From contig DETL01000008.1 in the NCBI GenBank assembly GCA_002361625.1, positions 24,465-88,464 of the forward strand: 64,000 nucleotides of DNA. The letters are read 5' to 3'. Position 1 is the first letter of the stretch; every line of letters starts with the position of its first letter. The notes under the pieces are model-generated. The model did no database searches. It was not told the origin of the DNA and saw only the letters and a list, made by a program, of their open reading frames with translations. Origin of the DNA: Bacteroidales bacterium UBA3289. GTDB taxonomy: Bacteria; Bacteroidota; Bacteroidia; Bacteroidales; UBA932. The position numbers and the translations under genes were made by a program. Below are positions 33,965-42,639 of this stretch, in pieces.

Positions 33965-34987
33965 TTACTTGCTGTTTTTCCGGTAATACTTAATGAGCTT
34001 CGGGATCACTTCCTCCACGGTTCCGACGATCACATAGTCGGCGATTTTGTTGATGGGGGCGTCCGGATCGGAATTCACGCTGATGATGATACTGCTGTCC
34101 TGCATGCCGGCGATGTGCTGGATCTGGCCGCTGATTCCGCAGGCGATATAGACCTTCGGGTGCACGGTGACACCGGTCTGGCCCACCTGGCGGTCGGCAT
34201 CGCAGAAGCCCGCATCCACGGCGGCACGGCTGGCGCCCACCTCCGCATGGAGCACCTTAGCGAGGTCGAACAGCATGTCGAACCCTTCCTTGGAACCCAT
34301 TCCATAACCACCTGACACAACAATGGATGCTCCCTTCAGGTTATGCTTGGCGGCCTCCACGTGATGGTCCAGGACCTTCACGACATAGGCCTCGGGGCTG
34401 ACATACTGAGACACCTCGGGATAGACGACCTCCCCGCGGTAGGAGCCCGCATAGGTGGCCTTCTGCATGACGCCCGAACGGACGGTCGCCATCTGCGGAC
34501 GGTGGTCCGGATTCACGATGGTCGCGACGATGTTGCCGCCGAACGCCGGACGGATCTGGTACAGGAGGTCCTTGTAGGACTTCCCGGTCTTGACATCGTC
34601 GAAGTCGCCGATCTCGAGCTGGGTGCAGTCGGCGGTCAGGCCGCTCGTCAGGGACGAGGACACCCGCGGACCGAGGTCGCGGCCGATGACGGTCGCGCCC
34701 ATCAGGCAGATCTGGGGCTGTTCCTCCTTGAAGAGGTTCACGAGGATATCGGTATGGGGCGCGGACGTGTACGGGAACAGGTCCTTGCCGTCAAATACGA
34801 AGAGTTTGTCCACCCCGTACGGGAGGATCTGGGACTCCACGGCGCCCTTGATGCCGGTGCCCGCCACCACGGCGTGGAGTTCCACGCCCAGCCGGTCGGC
34901 GAGTTTGCGGCCCTTGGTCAGGAGTTCCTGGGAGACCTCGGCAACGACCGTGCCTTCGATCTCGCAATATACGAAAACGTTGTTCAT
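33965..34987 (-). CDS. etfA: Electron transfer flavoprotein alpha subunit
   Basis: FAD-binding subunit of ETF, 340 residues. It has the C-terminal FAD motif VVSGGYGMGSKEGF, GASRAAVDAGFCDADRQVGQ and the adenine-binding IACGISGQIQHIAGMQ with SVNSDPDAPI. I start at the ATG at 34987 (MNNVFVYCEIEG); a GTG eight codons earlier would overlap etfB. Four bases separate it from etfB. Confidence 0.95.
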   Translation of the reverse strand: MNNVFVYCEIEGTVVAEVSQELLTKGRKLADRLGVELHAVVAGTGIKGAVESQILPYGVDKLFVFDGKDLFPYTSAPHTDILVNLFKEEQPQICLMGATVIGRDLGPRVSSSLTSGLTADCTQLEIGDFDDVKTGKSYKDLLYQIRPAFGGNIVATIVNPDHRPQMATVRSGVMQKATYAGSYRGEVVYPEVSQYVSPEAYVVKVLDHHVEAAKHNLKGASIVVSGGYGMGSKEGFDMLFDLAKVLHAEVGASRAAVDAGFCDADRQVGQTGVTVHPKVYIACGISGQIQHIAGMQDSSIIISVNSDPDAPINKIADYVIVGTVEEVIPKLIKYYRKNSK

Positions 34988-34991
34988 AGTT

Positions 34992-35861
34992 CTAGCCGAT
35001 AATCTTTTCACTGATCAGTTCCCGGATGAGGCCCTCCACGTCCGCGTCGGAAGCGGTGAGGGTCTTGCTTTCCTTGGCCTGGAAGACGATGTTCTGCACG
35101 GACTTCACCCGCGTCGGGGAGCCTGCGAAACCGCACTGGGCCGGGTCACCGTCCACATCGGCCACGCTCCACTGGGTGAGCGTGAGGTAGGGGCGCTCCG
35201 CATAGAGGGAGGCACGGGGATCGTCGGCGGGCCTTTCGGAAGGGCAGGTCGCGTACTTGTATTTCATCACGAGCTTGACGTTCTGCGGGCGGCAGGGAGC
35301 GGCGGTGCCGTTCACGGTGACCACCAGCGGAAGCGGGGCCTCCACGGTTTCCACGCCCCCGTCGATGGCGCGGCGGATGGTCGCCTTTCCGTCTTCCACC
35401 TTCAGGATTTCCTGCGCATAGGTCACCTGGGTCATCCCCAGTTTCTCGGCAACCTGCGGACCCACCTGGGCGGTATCGCCGTCGATGGCCTGGCGGCCGC
35501 CGAGCACGAGGTCCACCCCGCCGATCTTTTTGATCGCGGTGGCCAGGGCGTAGGAGGTGGCGAGGGTATCGGCTCCGGCAAAGAGCCGGTCGGTCAGGAG
35601 GAAGCCGTCATCGGCCCCGCGGAAGAGGCCCTGGCGGATGATTTCTCCGGCCCGGGGCGGGCCCATGGTCAGGATGGAGACGGTGGATCCCGGATTCTGC
35701 TCCTTCAGGCGCAGGGCCTGTTCGAGCGCATTCAGGTCGTCGGGGTTGAAGATCGCCGGAAGGGCGGCGCGGTTCACGGTCCCTTCGGCCGTCATGGCGT
35801 CTTTGCCCACATGGCGAGTGTCCGGCACTTGCTTGGCCAGGACAACGATTTTCAAAGTCAT
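34992..35861 (-). CDS. etfB: Electron transfer flavoprotein beta subunit
   Basis: Nucleotide-binding partner of EtfA, 289 residues. It has the start MTLKIVVLAKQVPDT, the motif GRQAIDGDTAQVGPQVAE and the LPLVVTVNG segment with the following arginine-rich recognition region. Whether this ETF bifurcates electrons (as in butyryl-CoA dehydrogenase complexes) cannot be decided from the sequence alone. The gene begins 43 bp after the HerA-like gene, across a hairpin. Confidence 0.95.
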   Translation of the reverse strand: MTLKIVVLAKQVPDTRHVGKDAMTAEGTVNRAALPAIFNPDDLNALEQALRLKEQNPGSTVSILTMGPPRAGEIIRQGLFRGADDGFLLTDRLFAGADTLATSYALATAIKKIGGVDLVLGGRQAIDGDTAQVGPQVAEKLGMTQVTYAQEILKVEDGKATIRRAIDGGVETVEAPLPLVVTVNGTAAPCRPQNVKLVMKYKYATCPSERPADDPRASLYAERPYLTLTQWSVADVDGDPAQCGFAGSPTRVKSVQNIVFQAKESKTLTASDADVEGLIRELISEKIIG

Positions 35862-35894
35862 ATGTCGATTCAGGTTTTAGGGAGCGTCGGGGAA

Positions 35895-35923
35895 GGGGAA
35901 CCTGCTATTTGATCAGGTTCCCC
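35895..35923 (-). terminator. Hairpin at the end of the HerA-like gene
   Basis: GGGGAACCTG and its complement (35895-35904, 35914-35923) with a 9-nt loop enclose the HerA-like stop codon. No T tail follows, so it may act as a processing or partial-termination element between this gene and etfB. Confidence 0.45.
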
Positions 35924-37521
35924 AGGATGCTCCGCGTCAGTTCTTTCGTAATCGTGTTCGTCGCCGACCGGGTCGCCTTCTGGACGGCCTTCTTCGTCGT
36001 GGACGTCGTAGATTTCTTCTTGGTCCCGCTCACTTTGCCGGAGACGGAATCGGCCACGGAAGCGGCTACGACACCGGTCACGGCGGTGATGATGGATTTC
36101 AGGACCTTGGAGGCGATGCTGTTCTTCGCCTTCTTCTTGGCCTCTTTCTCCGCCTTGGCCTGTTCCTTGGCCTGGAGGGCGGCCTCTTTCTCCGCCTTTT
36201 CCTGCGCCTCGATTTCCGCCTTCTGCCGCTCGGCTTCAGCCGTTGCGGCAACCAGGATCTCGTAAGCGCTCTCCCGGTCGATCGGATTGTCGTACCGGCC
36301 CCAGAGGCGGGACTGCTTGATGATCTGGGCCCGCTGGTCCTCGGTGACGGCACCGATCTGGCTCAGCGGGAAGAGGATCTTCGCCCGCTCGACCATGGAC
36401 GGAGCGCCCTTCTCGTCCAGGAAGGAAACGAGGGCTTCGCCGGTCTCGAGCTGGAGGATGGCTTCGTAGGTGTCGAAAGCGGGATTCGCCCGGAACGTCT
36501 CCGCGGCAACCTTGACCGCCTTCTGGTCCTTGGGGGTATAGGCCCGCAGAGCGTGCTGGACGCGGTTTCCGAGCTGGCCGAGGATATTCTCCGGAATGTC
36601 GGTCGGACTCTGGGTGATGAAGTAAATGCCGACGCCCTTGGAACGGATGAGGCGGATCACCTGCTCGATCTTGGCCGTGAGGGCACGGGAGGTGCCGTCA
36701 AAGAGCATGTGGGCCTCGTCGAAGAAGAAGACGAGCTTCGGAAGATCCAGGTCGCCGACTTCCGGAAGGGTGGTATAGAGTTCCGACAGGAGCCACAGGA
36801 GGAAGGTGGAATAGAGCTTGGGTTTGAGCATGAGCTTGTCCGCCGCCAGGACGTTCATCACGCCCTTTCCGCCCTCGCACTGCAGGAGGTCGTAGATGTC
36901 GAAGGCCGGCTCGCCGAAGAACTTCTCCGCGCCCTGGCTTTCAAGGCCCAGGAGCGCACGCTGGATAGCCCCGATGGAAGCCGTGGACACATTGCCGTAC
37001 TGGGTGGTGTACTCCGCCGCGTTCTGGCCCACGAAATTGAGCATGGCGCGCAGGTCCTTCAGGTCGATCAGAAGGAGGCCGTTGTCGTCGGCGATCTTGA
37101 AGACGATGTTCAGGACGCCTGTCTGCGTCTCGTTGAGTTCCATCAGGCGGCCCAGCAGGTCCGGGCCCATGTCGGAGATCGTCGCACGCATGGGATGGCC
37201 CTGCTCGCCATAGACGTCGAAGAAACGCACCGGACAGCTCTGGAACTGCGGGTCCTCAATGCCGAACTCGGGCAGGCGCTTCTGGATGAATCCGGAGAGC
37301 TTGCCGCTCTGGCTGATGCCGGAGAGGTCGCCCTTCATGTCGGCCATGAAGCAAGGGACGCCGGCCTGGCAGAAGGTCTCGGCGATGACCTGCAGGGTGA
37401 CCGTCTTGCCGGTACCGGTGGCGCCGGCGATGAGTCCGTGACGGTTCGCCATCTTTCCGCAGAGGGAAATGGGACCATTGGAAGAGTGGGCCACGTACAG
37501 CCCGCGTTCTTTATCAAGCAT
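35905..37521 (-). CDS. HerA-like helicase/ATPase (DUF853 family)
   Basis: A 538-residue FtsK/HerA-superfamily ATPase with Walker A GATGTGKT (33-40), Walker B KLVFFFDEAHML and the late IYFITQSPTDIPENILGQLG motif. After the ATPase come a charged Ala/Glu/Lys helix (about 420-465) and a Ser/Thr/Lys-rich tail. Such proteins are thought to move DNA, but no nuclease or defence partner (NurA, SIR2) is adjacent; the neighbours are cstA and etfB. Role unknown. Confidence 0.88.
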   Translation of the reverse strand: MLDKERGLYVAHSSNGPISLCGKMANRHGLIAGATGTGKTVTLQVIAETFCQAGVPCFMADMKGDLSGISQSGKLSGFIQKRLPEFGIEDPQFQSCPVRFFDVYGEQGHPMRATISDMGPDLLGRLMELNETQTGVLNIVFKIADDNGLLLIDLKDLRAMLNFVGQNAAEYTTQYGNVSTASIGAIQRALLGLESQGAEKFFGEPAFDIYDLLQCEGGKGVMNVLAADKLMLKPKLYSTFLLWLLSELYTTLPEVGDLDLPKLVFFFDEAHMLFDGTSRALTAKIEQVIRLIRSKGVGIYFITQSPTDIPENILGQLGNRVQHALRAYTPKDQKAVKVAAETFRANPAFDTYEAILQLETGEALVSFLDEKGAPSMVERAKILFPLSQIGAVTEDQRAQIIKQSRLWGRYDNPIDRESAYEILVAATAEAERQKAEIEAQEKAEKEAALQAKEQAKAEKEAKKKAKNSIASKVLKSIITAVTGVVAASVADSVSGKVSGTKKKSTTSTTKKAVQKATRSATNTITKELTRSILGNLIK

Positions 37522-37524
37522 ATC

Positions 37525-38979
37525 CTATCTGTTTTTTCTGAACTTCCAAAGATAGAAAAGAATCGTGGAAATGACAAATGTGCCGATGGCGATCCACGGG
37601 ATCAGGATCTGCGGAAGGCCCAGTCCGATCTTGTCCACCAGGATGAACGTCACGCAGACCGAGGTCATGAAGAGCCCCGGAATCAGGGTGATCAGGTAAT
37701 ACAGACCGCCCTTGTTTCGGACCAGATAGACGGTGGCCGTCCAGAACATGAAGACGGACAGCGTCTGGTTCGCCCAGCCGAAATAACGCCAGATGACGTT
37801 AAAGCCGTTGGAATCGGCGATGTTGTACCAGAGGAGGAGACCGGAAAGGACGAAGAGCGGGACCGCGATATAGAGGCGCTTCCGCATGGAACGCTGCTCC
37901 AGATGCAGGAAATCGGCAATGATGAGCCGGGCGCTGCGGAAAGCCGTATCGCCGCTGGTGATCGGGGCGGCGACGACGCCCAGGATGGCCAGGATGCCGC
38001 CCAGGACGCCCAGCCAACTCTGCGAGACCTTCGTCACGACCGTCGGAGCCGCCGCGGACAGGTCGGAACCCACCTCCGCAGCACCGCCGTCGAAGAAGAA
38101 ATAGGAGGAGACCGCCGCCCATACGAGGGCTACGAGGCCTTCCGTGATCATGGACCCGTAGAATACGGGACGTCCCAGTTTCTCACTCTTGATGCAGCGG
38201 GCCATCAGCGGACTCTGCGTCGCATGGAAGCCGCTCACCGCCCCGCAGGCGATGGTGATGAACAGGCACGGGAAGATCGGCTGTCCGTTCACGCCCAGCG
38301 ACGGGCCACGGTTTCCAAGGCCGTCCCAGAGTTCCGGGATCGTGGGCCACTTGACGATGAGGCACACCAGCAGGGCGGCGGCCATGAACAGCAGCGCCAG
38401 GGCGAAGACCGGATAGATCCGGCCGATGACCTTGTCGATGGGAAGCAGCGTTGCGACAATATAATACAGGAAAATGACGACAATCCAGACCATCATCGAA
38501 GTCCGGCCGCCGTCGCCGGTCATCCCGCCCAGGATGACGGCAGGGCTGTACACGAACACGGCGCCCACCATCATCAGGAGCAGGACCGAGAATACCAGCA
38601 TCACTTTCTTGGTCCGCTGTCCCAGGTACTCCCCGACCAGTTCCGGATAGCCGGCACCGCCGTGACGGACGGAAAGCATGCCGGACATGTAATCGTGCAC
38701 GGCCCCGCCGAAAATACAGCCGAGGACGATCCACAGATAGGCCGAAGGGCCGAACTTCGCGCCCATGATGGCGCCGAAGATGGGCCCGGTCCCCGCAATG
38801 TTCAGGAACTGGATCATGAAGACCTTCCAGGTAGGCATCGGGATGAAGTCCACGCCGTCGGCCTTGGAGACGGCAGGCGTATCCCGACGCGGGTCGGGAC
38901 CGAAGACATGCGCCACGAAGGCGCCGTAAAGTGCATAGCCCAAAATCAGGGCCGCCACGCTGATGAGGAACGAATACAT
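37525..38979 (-). CDS. cstA: CstA-family peptide/pyruvate transporter
   Basis: Inner-membrane carrier of 484 residues with about 12-13 hydrophobic helices. The family's conserved N-terminal core is visible: DGVDFIPMPTWKVF, HFAS-equivalent LNIAGTGPIFGAIMGAKFG, and GGAVHDYMSGMLSVRHGG. It is shorter than E. coli CstA (about 700 residues), as is common in Bacteroidales. Known relatives import peptides or pyruvate during starvation. It lies 3 bp before the HerA-like gene and 9 bp after rsmD. Confidence 0.92.
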   Translation of the reverse strand: MYSFLISVAALILGYALYGAFVAHVFGPDPRRDTPAVSKADGVDFIPMPTWKVFMIQFLNIAGTGPIFGAIMGAKFGPSAYLWIVLGCIFGGAVHDYMSGMLSVRHGGAGYPELVGEYLGQRTKKVMLVFSVLLLMMVGAVFVYSPAVILGGMTGDGGRTSMMVWIVVIFLYYIVATLLPIDKVIGRIYPVFALALLFMAAALLVCLIVKWPTIPELWDGLGNRGPSLGVNGQPIFPCLFITIACGAVSGFHATQSPLMARCIKSEKLGRPVFYGSMITEGLVALVWAAVSSYFFFDGGAAEVGSDLSAAAPTVVTKVSQSWLGVLGGILAILGVVAAPITSGDTAFRSARLIIADFLHLEQRSMRKRLYIAVPLFVLSGLLLWYNIADSNGFNVIWRYFGWANQTLSVFMFWTATVYLVRNKGGLYYLITLIPGLFMTSVCVTFILVDKIGLGLPQILIPWIAIGTFVISTILFYLWKFRKNR

Positions 38980-38988
38980 GGGATTCTC

Positions 38989-39528
38989 CTATTCCACTTG
39001 TTCGAAGAACGAGAAATGCACCCGGCCATACACTTTCTCCTTCTTGAACCGGGGGTGCTCCCTGAAGGAATGCTCCCCTCCGTGCTCCAGGATGAAATAG
39101 CAACCGGGATGGAGGATGTCCTGCGCGAACACCTGGTCCGGAATGGTATCCAGGTTGTCCAGCGCATAGGGCGGATCGGCAAAGATGATATCGAACTTCT
39201 CCCGGCAGATCGGGAGGAAGTCGAAGACGTTGTCCCGGACCATCGTCACGTTCGGGAGGCCCAGGCGCTGCGCTTCGGTCTTGATGAAGGAGGCATGGAC
39301 CCGGTCCATTTCCACGCAATAGACGCGGGAAGCGCCGCGGGAGGCGAATTCAAAGGAAATAGCGCCGGTCCCTCCGAAGAGGTCCAGCACCTTCAGGTCC
39401 TCGAATTCATATTCGTTGTCCAGGACGTTGAAAAGCCCCTCCCGGGCGAAATCCGTCGTGGGACGGGCCTTGTATCCGGCCGGAGGCAGGATCGTCTTCC
39501 CCTTCAAGCGGCCACCGATGATCCTCAT
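38989..39528 (-). CDS. rsmD: 16S rRNA guanine-N2 methyltransferase RsmD
   Basis: Methylates a 16S rRNA guanine (G966 in E. coli) during small-subunit assembly. The 179-residue protein has the SAM-binding motif VLDLFGGTGAISFE and the catalytic motif FADPPY. It starts MRIIGGRLKGKTI as is typical. It overlaps the DUF3822 gene by 4 bp, a pairing I recall as usual in Bacteroidota. Confidence 0.95.
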   Translation of the reverse strand: MRIIGGRLKGKTILPPAGYKARPTTDFAREGLFNVLDNEYEFEDLKVLDLFGGTGAISFEFASRGASRVYCVEMDRVHASFIKTEAQRLGLPNVTMVRDNVFDFLPICREKFDIIFADPPYALDNLDTIPDQVFAQDILHPGCYFILEHGGEHSFREHPRFKKEKVYGRVHFSFFEQVE

Positions 39529-40214
39529 AGCACCACAACCGCCTTGAAATAGCGGTACAGGGACATCTCCGCCTCCGGGGCCAGCGGCGTGCGGAAACAG
39601 ACGGTGGATACTTCCGGGTTGAGCTGGAGACGCTTCAGGGCCAGGAAAAGATAATACTCGGACGTCGTGAAGTCAGGGGCCCGGTACACATTGGCCAGGA
39701 GCAGGCTCTTCCCCTGCGCAACGGCCAGGTGCAGATAGCCGTCCATGTACGAAGCGACGACCTTATTATAATCCTCGCACCGGGGCAGCGTCTTCAGGAT
39801 ATAGTACATCTCCGGAAGGACGGGTGCCTGCTCTCCCGAAGCGGTCAGGACCGTCTGGGAAAGGACCCGGGACAGGGATTCGCCGATGGTGTTGGAATAC
39901 AGCAGGACGGCACCCAGTTCCGGAATGCGGACATAGCCCGTGGCATCCTCCTCTTCGAGAGCCACGACGTCCGAAAGCATGGGCCGGACACGCTCCACAT
40001 GGAAAAAGGATTCCGGCACGAGGGTGCACTTGGGAGTCAGGAGGGCGATGTCCACTTCGTCATACCGGCGCTGGAATTCCGGCGTCGTAAAGATGCGGTC
40101 GGCCGCCAGCCACCCGGAGGAGCGGACCTCCCCGCCGGATTGCACCTTAAAAGAATATCCACTCAAGGAGACTTGAATGGATATTCCCGATAATGCTGTG
40201 CGCGGATTTTCCAT
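39525..40214 (-). CDS. DUF3822-family protein
   Basis: A 229-residue soluble protein, start MENPRTALSGISIQVSLSGY. The fold appears actin/ASKHA-like as described for DUF3822, with an N-terminal strand region and a late YLHLAVAQGKSLLLANVY segment. Its coding end overlaps rsmD by 4 bp. Function is unknown; conserved adjacency suggests a link with rRNA modification or its coordinated expression. Confidence 0.82.
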   Translation of the reverse strand: MENPRTALSGISIQVSLSGYSFKVQSGGEVRSSGWLAADRIFTTPEFQRRYDEVDIALLTPKCTLVPESFFHVERVRPMLSDVVALEEEDATGYVRIPELGAVLLYSNTIGESLSRVLSQTVLTASGEQAPVLPEMYYILKTLPRCEDYNKVVASYMDGYLHLAVAQGKSLLLANVYRAPDFTTSEYYLFLALKRLQLNPEVSTVCFRTPLAPEAEMSLYRYFKAVVVL

Positions 40215-40223
40215 CGGCGGGGA

Positions 40224-40931
40224 CTACTCCCAGTTACCGGCGTTGTTGTTCGGCGCGGTGACGGAGCCCACCTGCAGGCCTTCGTAACGGTTCTGGGCCT
40301 CACACTCGGCGTCGAGGTTGATGCGGAGCTGGTTGTCCATACCCTTGAGGATGGCGCGCCAAGGCATGCGGGCCTCGAACAGCGGAACCTGGACACCGGA
40401 AACGGTCTTGACGATGGCCTCCATCTGGACGGGCTGCTTGCCGGAGAACGGGATGTAGGCGAGGGAGTCGATGTTGAAGTCAGGACGGTTGTTGAAGAGG
40501 GTGTCCTTCACGGCGATCGGGGTGCTGATGGAGAACACGAGCTTCTCTCCCTTGCGGTAGAGTTCCATGAACTTCGCGTTCTGCTCTTCCTTGCTCAGTT
40601 TCTTGAAATTCTTGTCGTTCTTGTACTTCTTGGTGTTCTCCACGGCGAGGGAGTCGTCATTGGAACCGACCTGCATGATGATGTCCATCTTGCCGGTGTT
40701 GTAGAACTGCTTGAGGGAATCGATAGAGTCCGTGAAGCGGTTGTGCACACCCTTGAAGGCGACTTCGAGGGTACGGATGTCCTTCAGACGCTGGACGGCG
40801 ACTTCCTGCCTGCGGGCCTTCTCCTTGTTGAAGTTGACCGGCTTCATGATGCTTCTGTAAATGCCATAGACGCAGCCGACAGCGGCGAGGGCGAGGAGAA
40901 TCTCGACAACGATTTTGAGCGTTTTGTTCAT
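40224..40931 (-). CDS. Single-helix anchored protein of unknown function
   Basis: A 235-residue protein with one N-terminal membrane helix (IVVEILLALAAVGCVYGIY) and a soluble periplasmic part rich in Lys/Asn/Asp. A helical region around residues 30-75 (EVAVQRLKDIRTLEVAFKG) is followed by beta-rich sequence and an Asn-rich end (APNNNAGNWE). I chose the ATG at 40931 because it starts the helix and follows a -7 box. It heads a long minus-strand run to 32246. The type resembles hypothetical Bacteroidales proteins; function unknown. Confidence 0.78.
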   Translation of the reverse strand: MNKTLKIVVEILLALAAVGCVYGIYRSIMKPVNFNKEKARRQEVAVQRLKDIRTLEVAFKGVHNRFTDSIDSLKQFYNTGKMDIIMQVGSNDDSLAVENTKKYKNDKNFKKLSKEEQNAKFMELYRKGEKLVFSISTPIAVKDTLFNNRPDFNIDSLAYIPFSGKQPVQMEAIVKTVSGVQVPLFEARMPWRAILKGMDNQLRINLDAECEAQNRYEGLQVGSVTAPNNNAGNWE

Positions 40932-40966
40932 TATTTTAGTGTTTTTATAATTTTCCAAACTTCCGA

Positions 40967-40974
40967 CAAAGTTA
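40967..40974 (-). promoter_or_regulatory. -7 box TAACTTTG for the 40224-40931 gene and following run
   Basis: Perfect TAnnTTTG match 35 bp before the ATG, with an ATTG near the -33 position. Confidence 0.6.
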
Positions 40975-41006
40975 TAAAAATCATTTATGAAAAGCAATAT
41001 ATTTTG

Positions 41007-41014
41007 TAATTTTG
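41007..41014 (+). promoter_or_regulatory. -7 box TAATTTTG for the DHH-FKBP run
   Basis: Matches TAnnTTTG; TTTA sits at the expected -33 position (40984-40987). The ATG at 41030 is 15 bp downstream. Confidence 0.65.
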
Positions 41015-41029
41015 CATTCGCAAAAGGAA

Positions 41030-42079
41030 ATGACGTTGATCGCCTGCCTGCATACGGAAGCCATTCTGCGCCTGGACGCCCTCATCGAGGGAAGCCGGAG
41101 CGTGACCGTCGCCGCCCATACGCACCCGGACGGAGACGCGCTGGGCAGTGTTTCCGCCCTCGTCTGCTACCTCAGGCAGCGGCGGGGCAAGGATGCGGTC
41201 GCCGTCCTGTCCGACTCCCCCGCCCCGTCCGTGCGCACCATCATCCCGGACGGAGCCCCTTTCCTGTTCCAGGACAGGGAACCGGAGGAATGCCTCGCTC
41301 GCATTGCCGGGAGCGACCTCCTGTTCCTGCTGGACTGCAACGGATTCTCCCGGACCGAGGGGCTTCAGGAAGCTTTCGAGGCGTCCCCCGCCCCGAAGGT
41401 CCTCATCGACCATCACCTGAACCCGGAACGGGAAGGGTTCACCCTCGTCTTCTCCACGCCGGAGATCTCTTCGGCCTCGGAACTCCTGCACTGGATCCTC
41501 CGGGAACTTCCCGATATCGGGGGGAATGTCCGGAAGTTTCCGCCGGAGACGGCCAGGGCCCTGCTCACCGGCATGACGACGGACACGAACAACTTCGCCA
41601 ACTCCGTGTATCCCAGCACCTTCCGGATGGCTTCAGACCTGCTGGAGGCCGGAGTGGACCGGGATGCCGTCCTGTCCGCCCTGTACAACCAGTACCGGGA
41701 GAACCGGGTCCGCGCCATGGGCTTCCTCCAGTACGAGGACATGCGCATCACCCCGGAGGGACTCGCCTACATGATCGCCACCCGGGCCGTCCGGGAACGG
41801 TTCGACCTGGAGGACGGCGAGACCGAGGGACTGGTCAATGTTCCCCTTTCCATTGAGCGGGTCAAGATGAGCATCCTCCTGAAGGAAGAGACGGACCACT
41901 ACCGCGTGTCCATCCGCTCGAAGAAAGGCTGGTCGGCCCAACGGGTCGCCGCCGAGCGGTTCCATGGAGGCGGACACGAAAACGCTTCCGGCGGCAAGCT
42001 TTTCTGGCCCGGGGACATCCCTGCCCCGGAGGACGCCGCCGCCTATCTCGAACGAATCTCCCGCGAATGCCTGTCATGA
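41030..42079 (+). CDS. DHH-family phosphoesterase (NrnA type)
   Basis: Degrades short oligonucleotides or cyclic-dinucleotide products, 349 residues. It has the DHH-family motifs HTHPDGDALGS, LLDCNG, LIDHH and the C-terminal DHHA1 motif GGGHENASGG. The ATG at 41030 follows the -7 box; an upstream TTG start would lie inside the promoter. It overlaps the following lipoprotein gene as ATGA, so they are translationally coupled. Confidence 0.93.
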   Translation: MTLIACLHTEAILRLDALIEGSRSVTVAAHTHPDGDALGSVSALVCYLRQRRGKDAVAVLSDSPAPSVRTIIPDGAPFLFQDREPEECLARIAGSDLLFLLDCNGFSRTEGLQEAFEASPAPKVLIDHHLNPEREGFTLVFSTPEISSASELLHWILRELPDIGGNVRKFPPETARALLTGMTTDTNNFANSVYPSTFRMASDLLEAGVDRDAVLSALYNQYRENRVRAMGFLQYEDMRITPEGLAYMIATRAVRERFDLEDGETEGLVNVPLSIERVKMSILLKEETDHYRVSIRSKKGWSAQRVAAERFHGGGHENASGGKLFWPGDIPAPEDAAAYLERISRECLS

Positions 42080-42639
42080 AAAAGAGTACCTTCATCCTCG
42101 CCGCGGCCCTCGTCGCCGGTTTCGCCGCCTGCAGCAAGCAGTCGGTCCAGACGACGTACGACAAACAGGAAACCTATATCGCCAACTTCATAGCCGCCCA
42201 GCAGAAGAGAGACACCACGGCGTCCGTCACCTACAAGGACGGCGTGGTCCGCATCACCCTGCACGACACCCTGGAACGGACGGGGCTGCTGGCCGATACC
42301 CTCCGGACCGGAGGCACCGTCTCCTTCCACTACGCCGGCTACACGCTGACCAGCGGCAGCGTTTCCAGCAGCAACCTGTTCGCCACCAACCACCAGAATA
42401 CCGCCAATGCGGCCGGGTGGAAGCTGTCCGACACGACCGCCTTCAAGATCGAGACCCTCTCCCTGGACAACACGCTGCTGGACGGACTGCAGCGCGGCCT
42501 GGAAGGCGTGAGGAACCAGGACGAATGCTATATCCTCTTTTCGGGCAAGTACGGTTACGGTTCCCGCGTGCAAGGCACGATTCCTGCAAGGTCTGCCCTG
42601 GTTTACCATGTATGGGTAAGCAGCATATCCAATGATTAA
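42076..42639 (+). CDS. FKBP-like lipoprotein
   Basis: A 187-residue lipoprotein (lipobox region VAGFAAC). The C-terminal half resembles an FKBP-type prolyl isomerase: GGTVSFHYAGYTL, then LLDGLQRGLEGV and FSGKYGYGSRVQGTIPARSALVYHV. The central region is divergent, so isomerase activity is doubtful. Likely acts in the periplasm on folding of envelope proteins. The start ATG overlaps the DHH stop; an ATG three codons earlier is possible. Confidence 0.82.
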   Translation: MKKSTFILAAALVAGFAACSKQSVQTTYDKQETYIANFIAAQQKRDTTASVTYKDGVVRITLHDTLERTGLLADTLRTGGTVSFHYAGYTLTSGSVSSSNLFATNHQNTANAAGWKLSDTTAFKIETLSLDNTLLDGLQRGLEGVRNQDECYILFSGKYGYGSRVQGTIPARSALVYHVWVSSISND

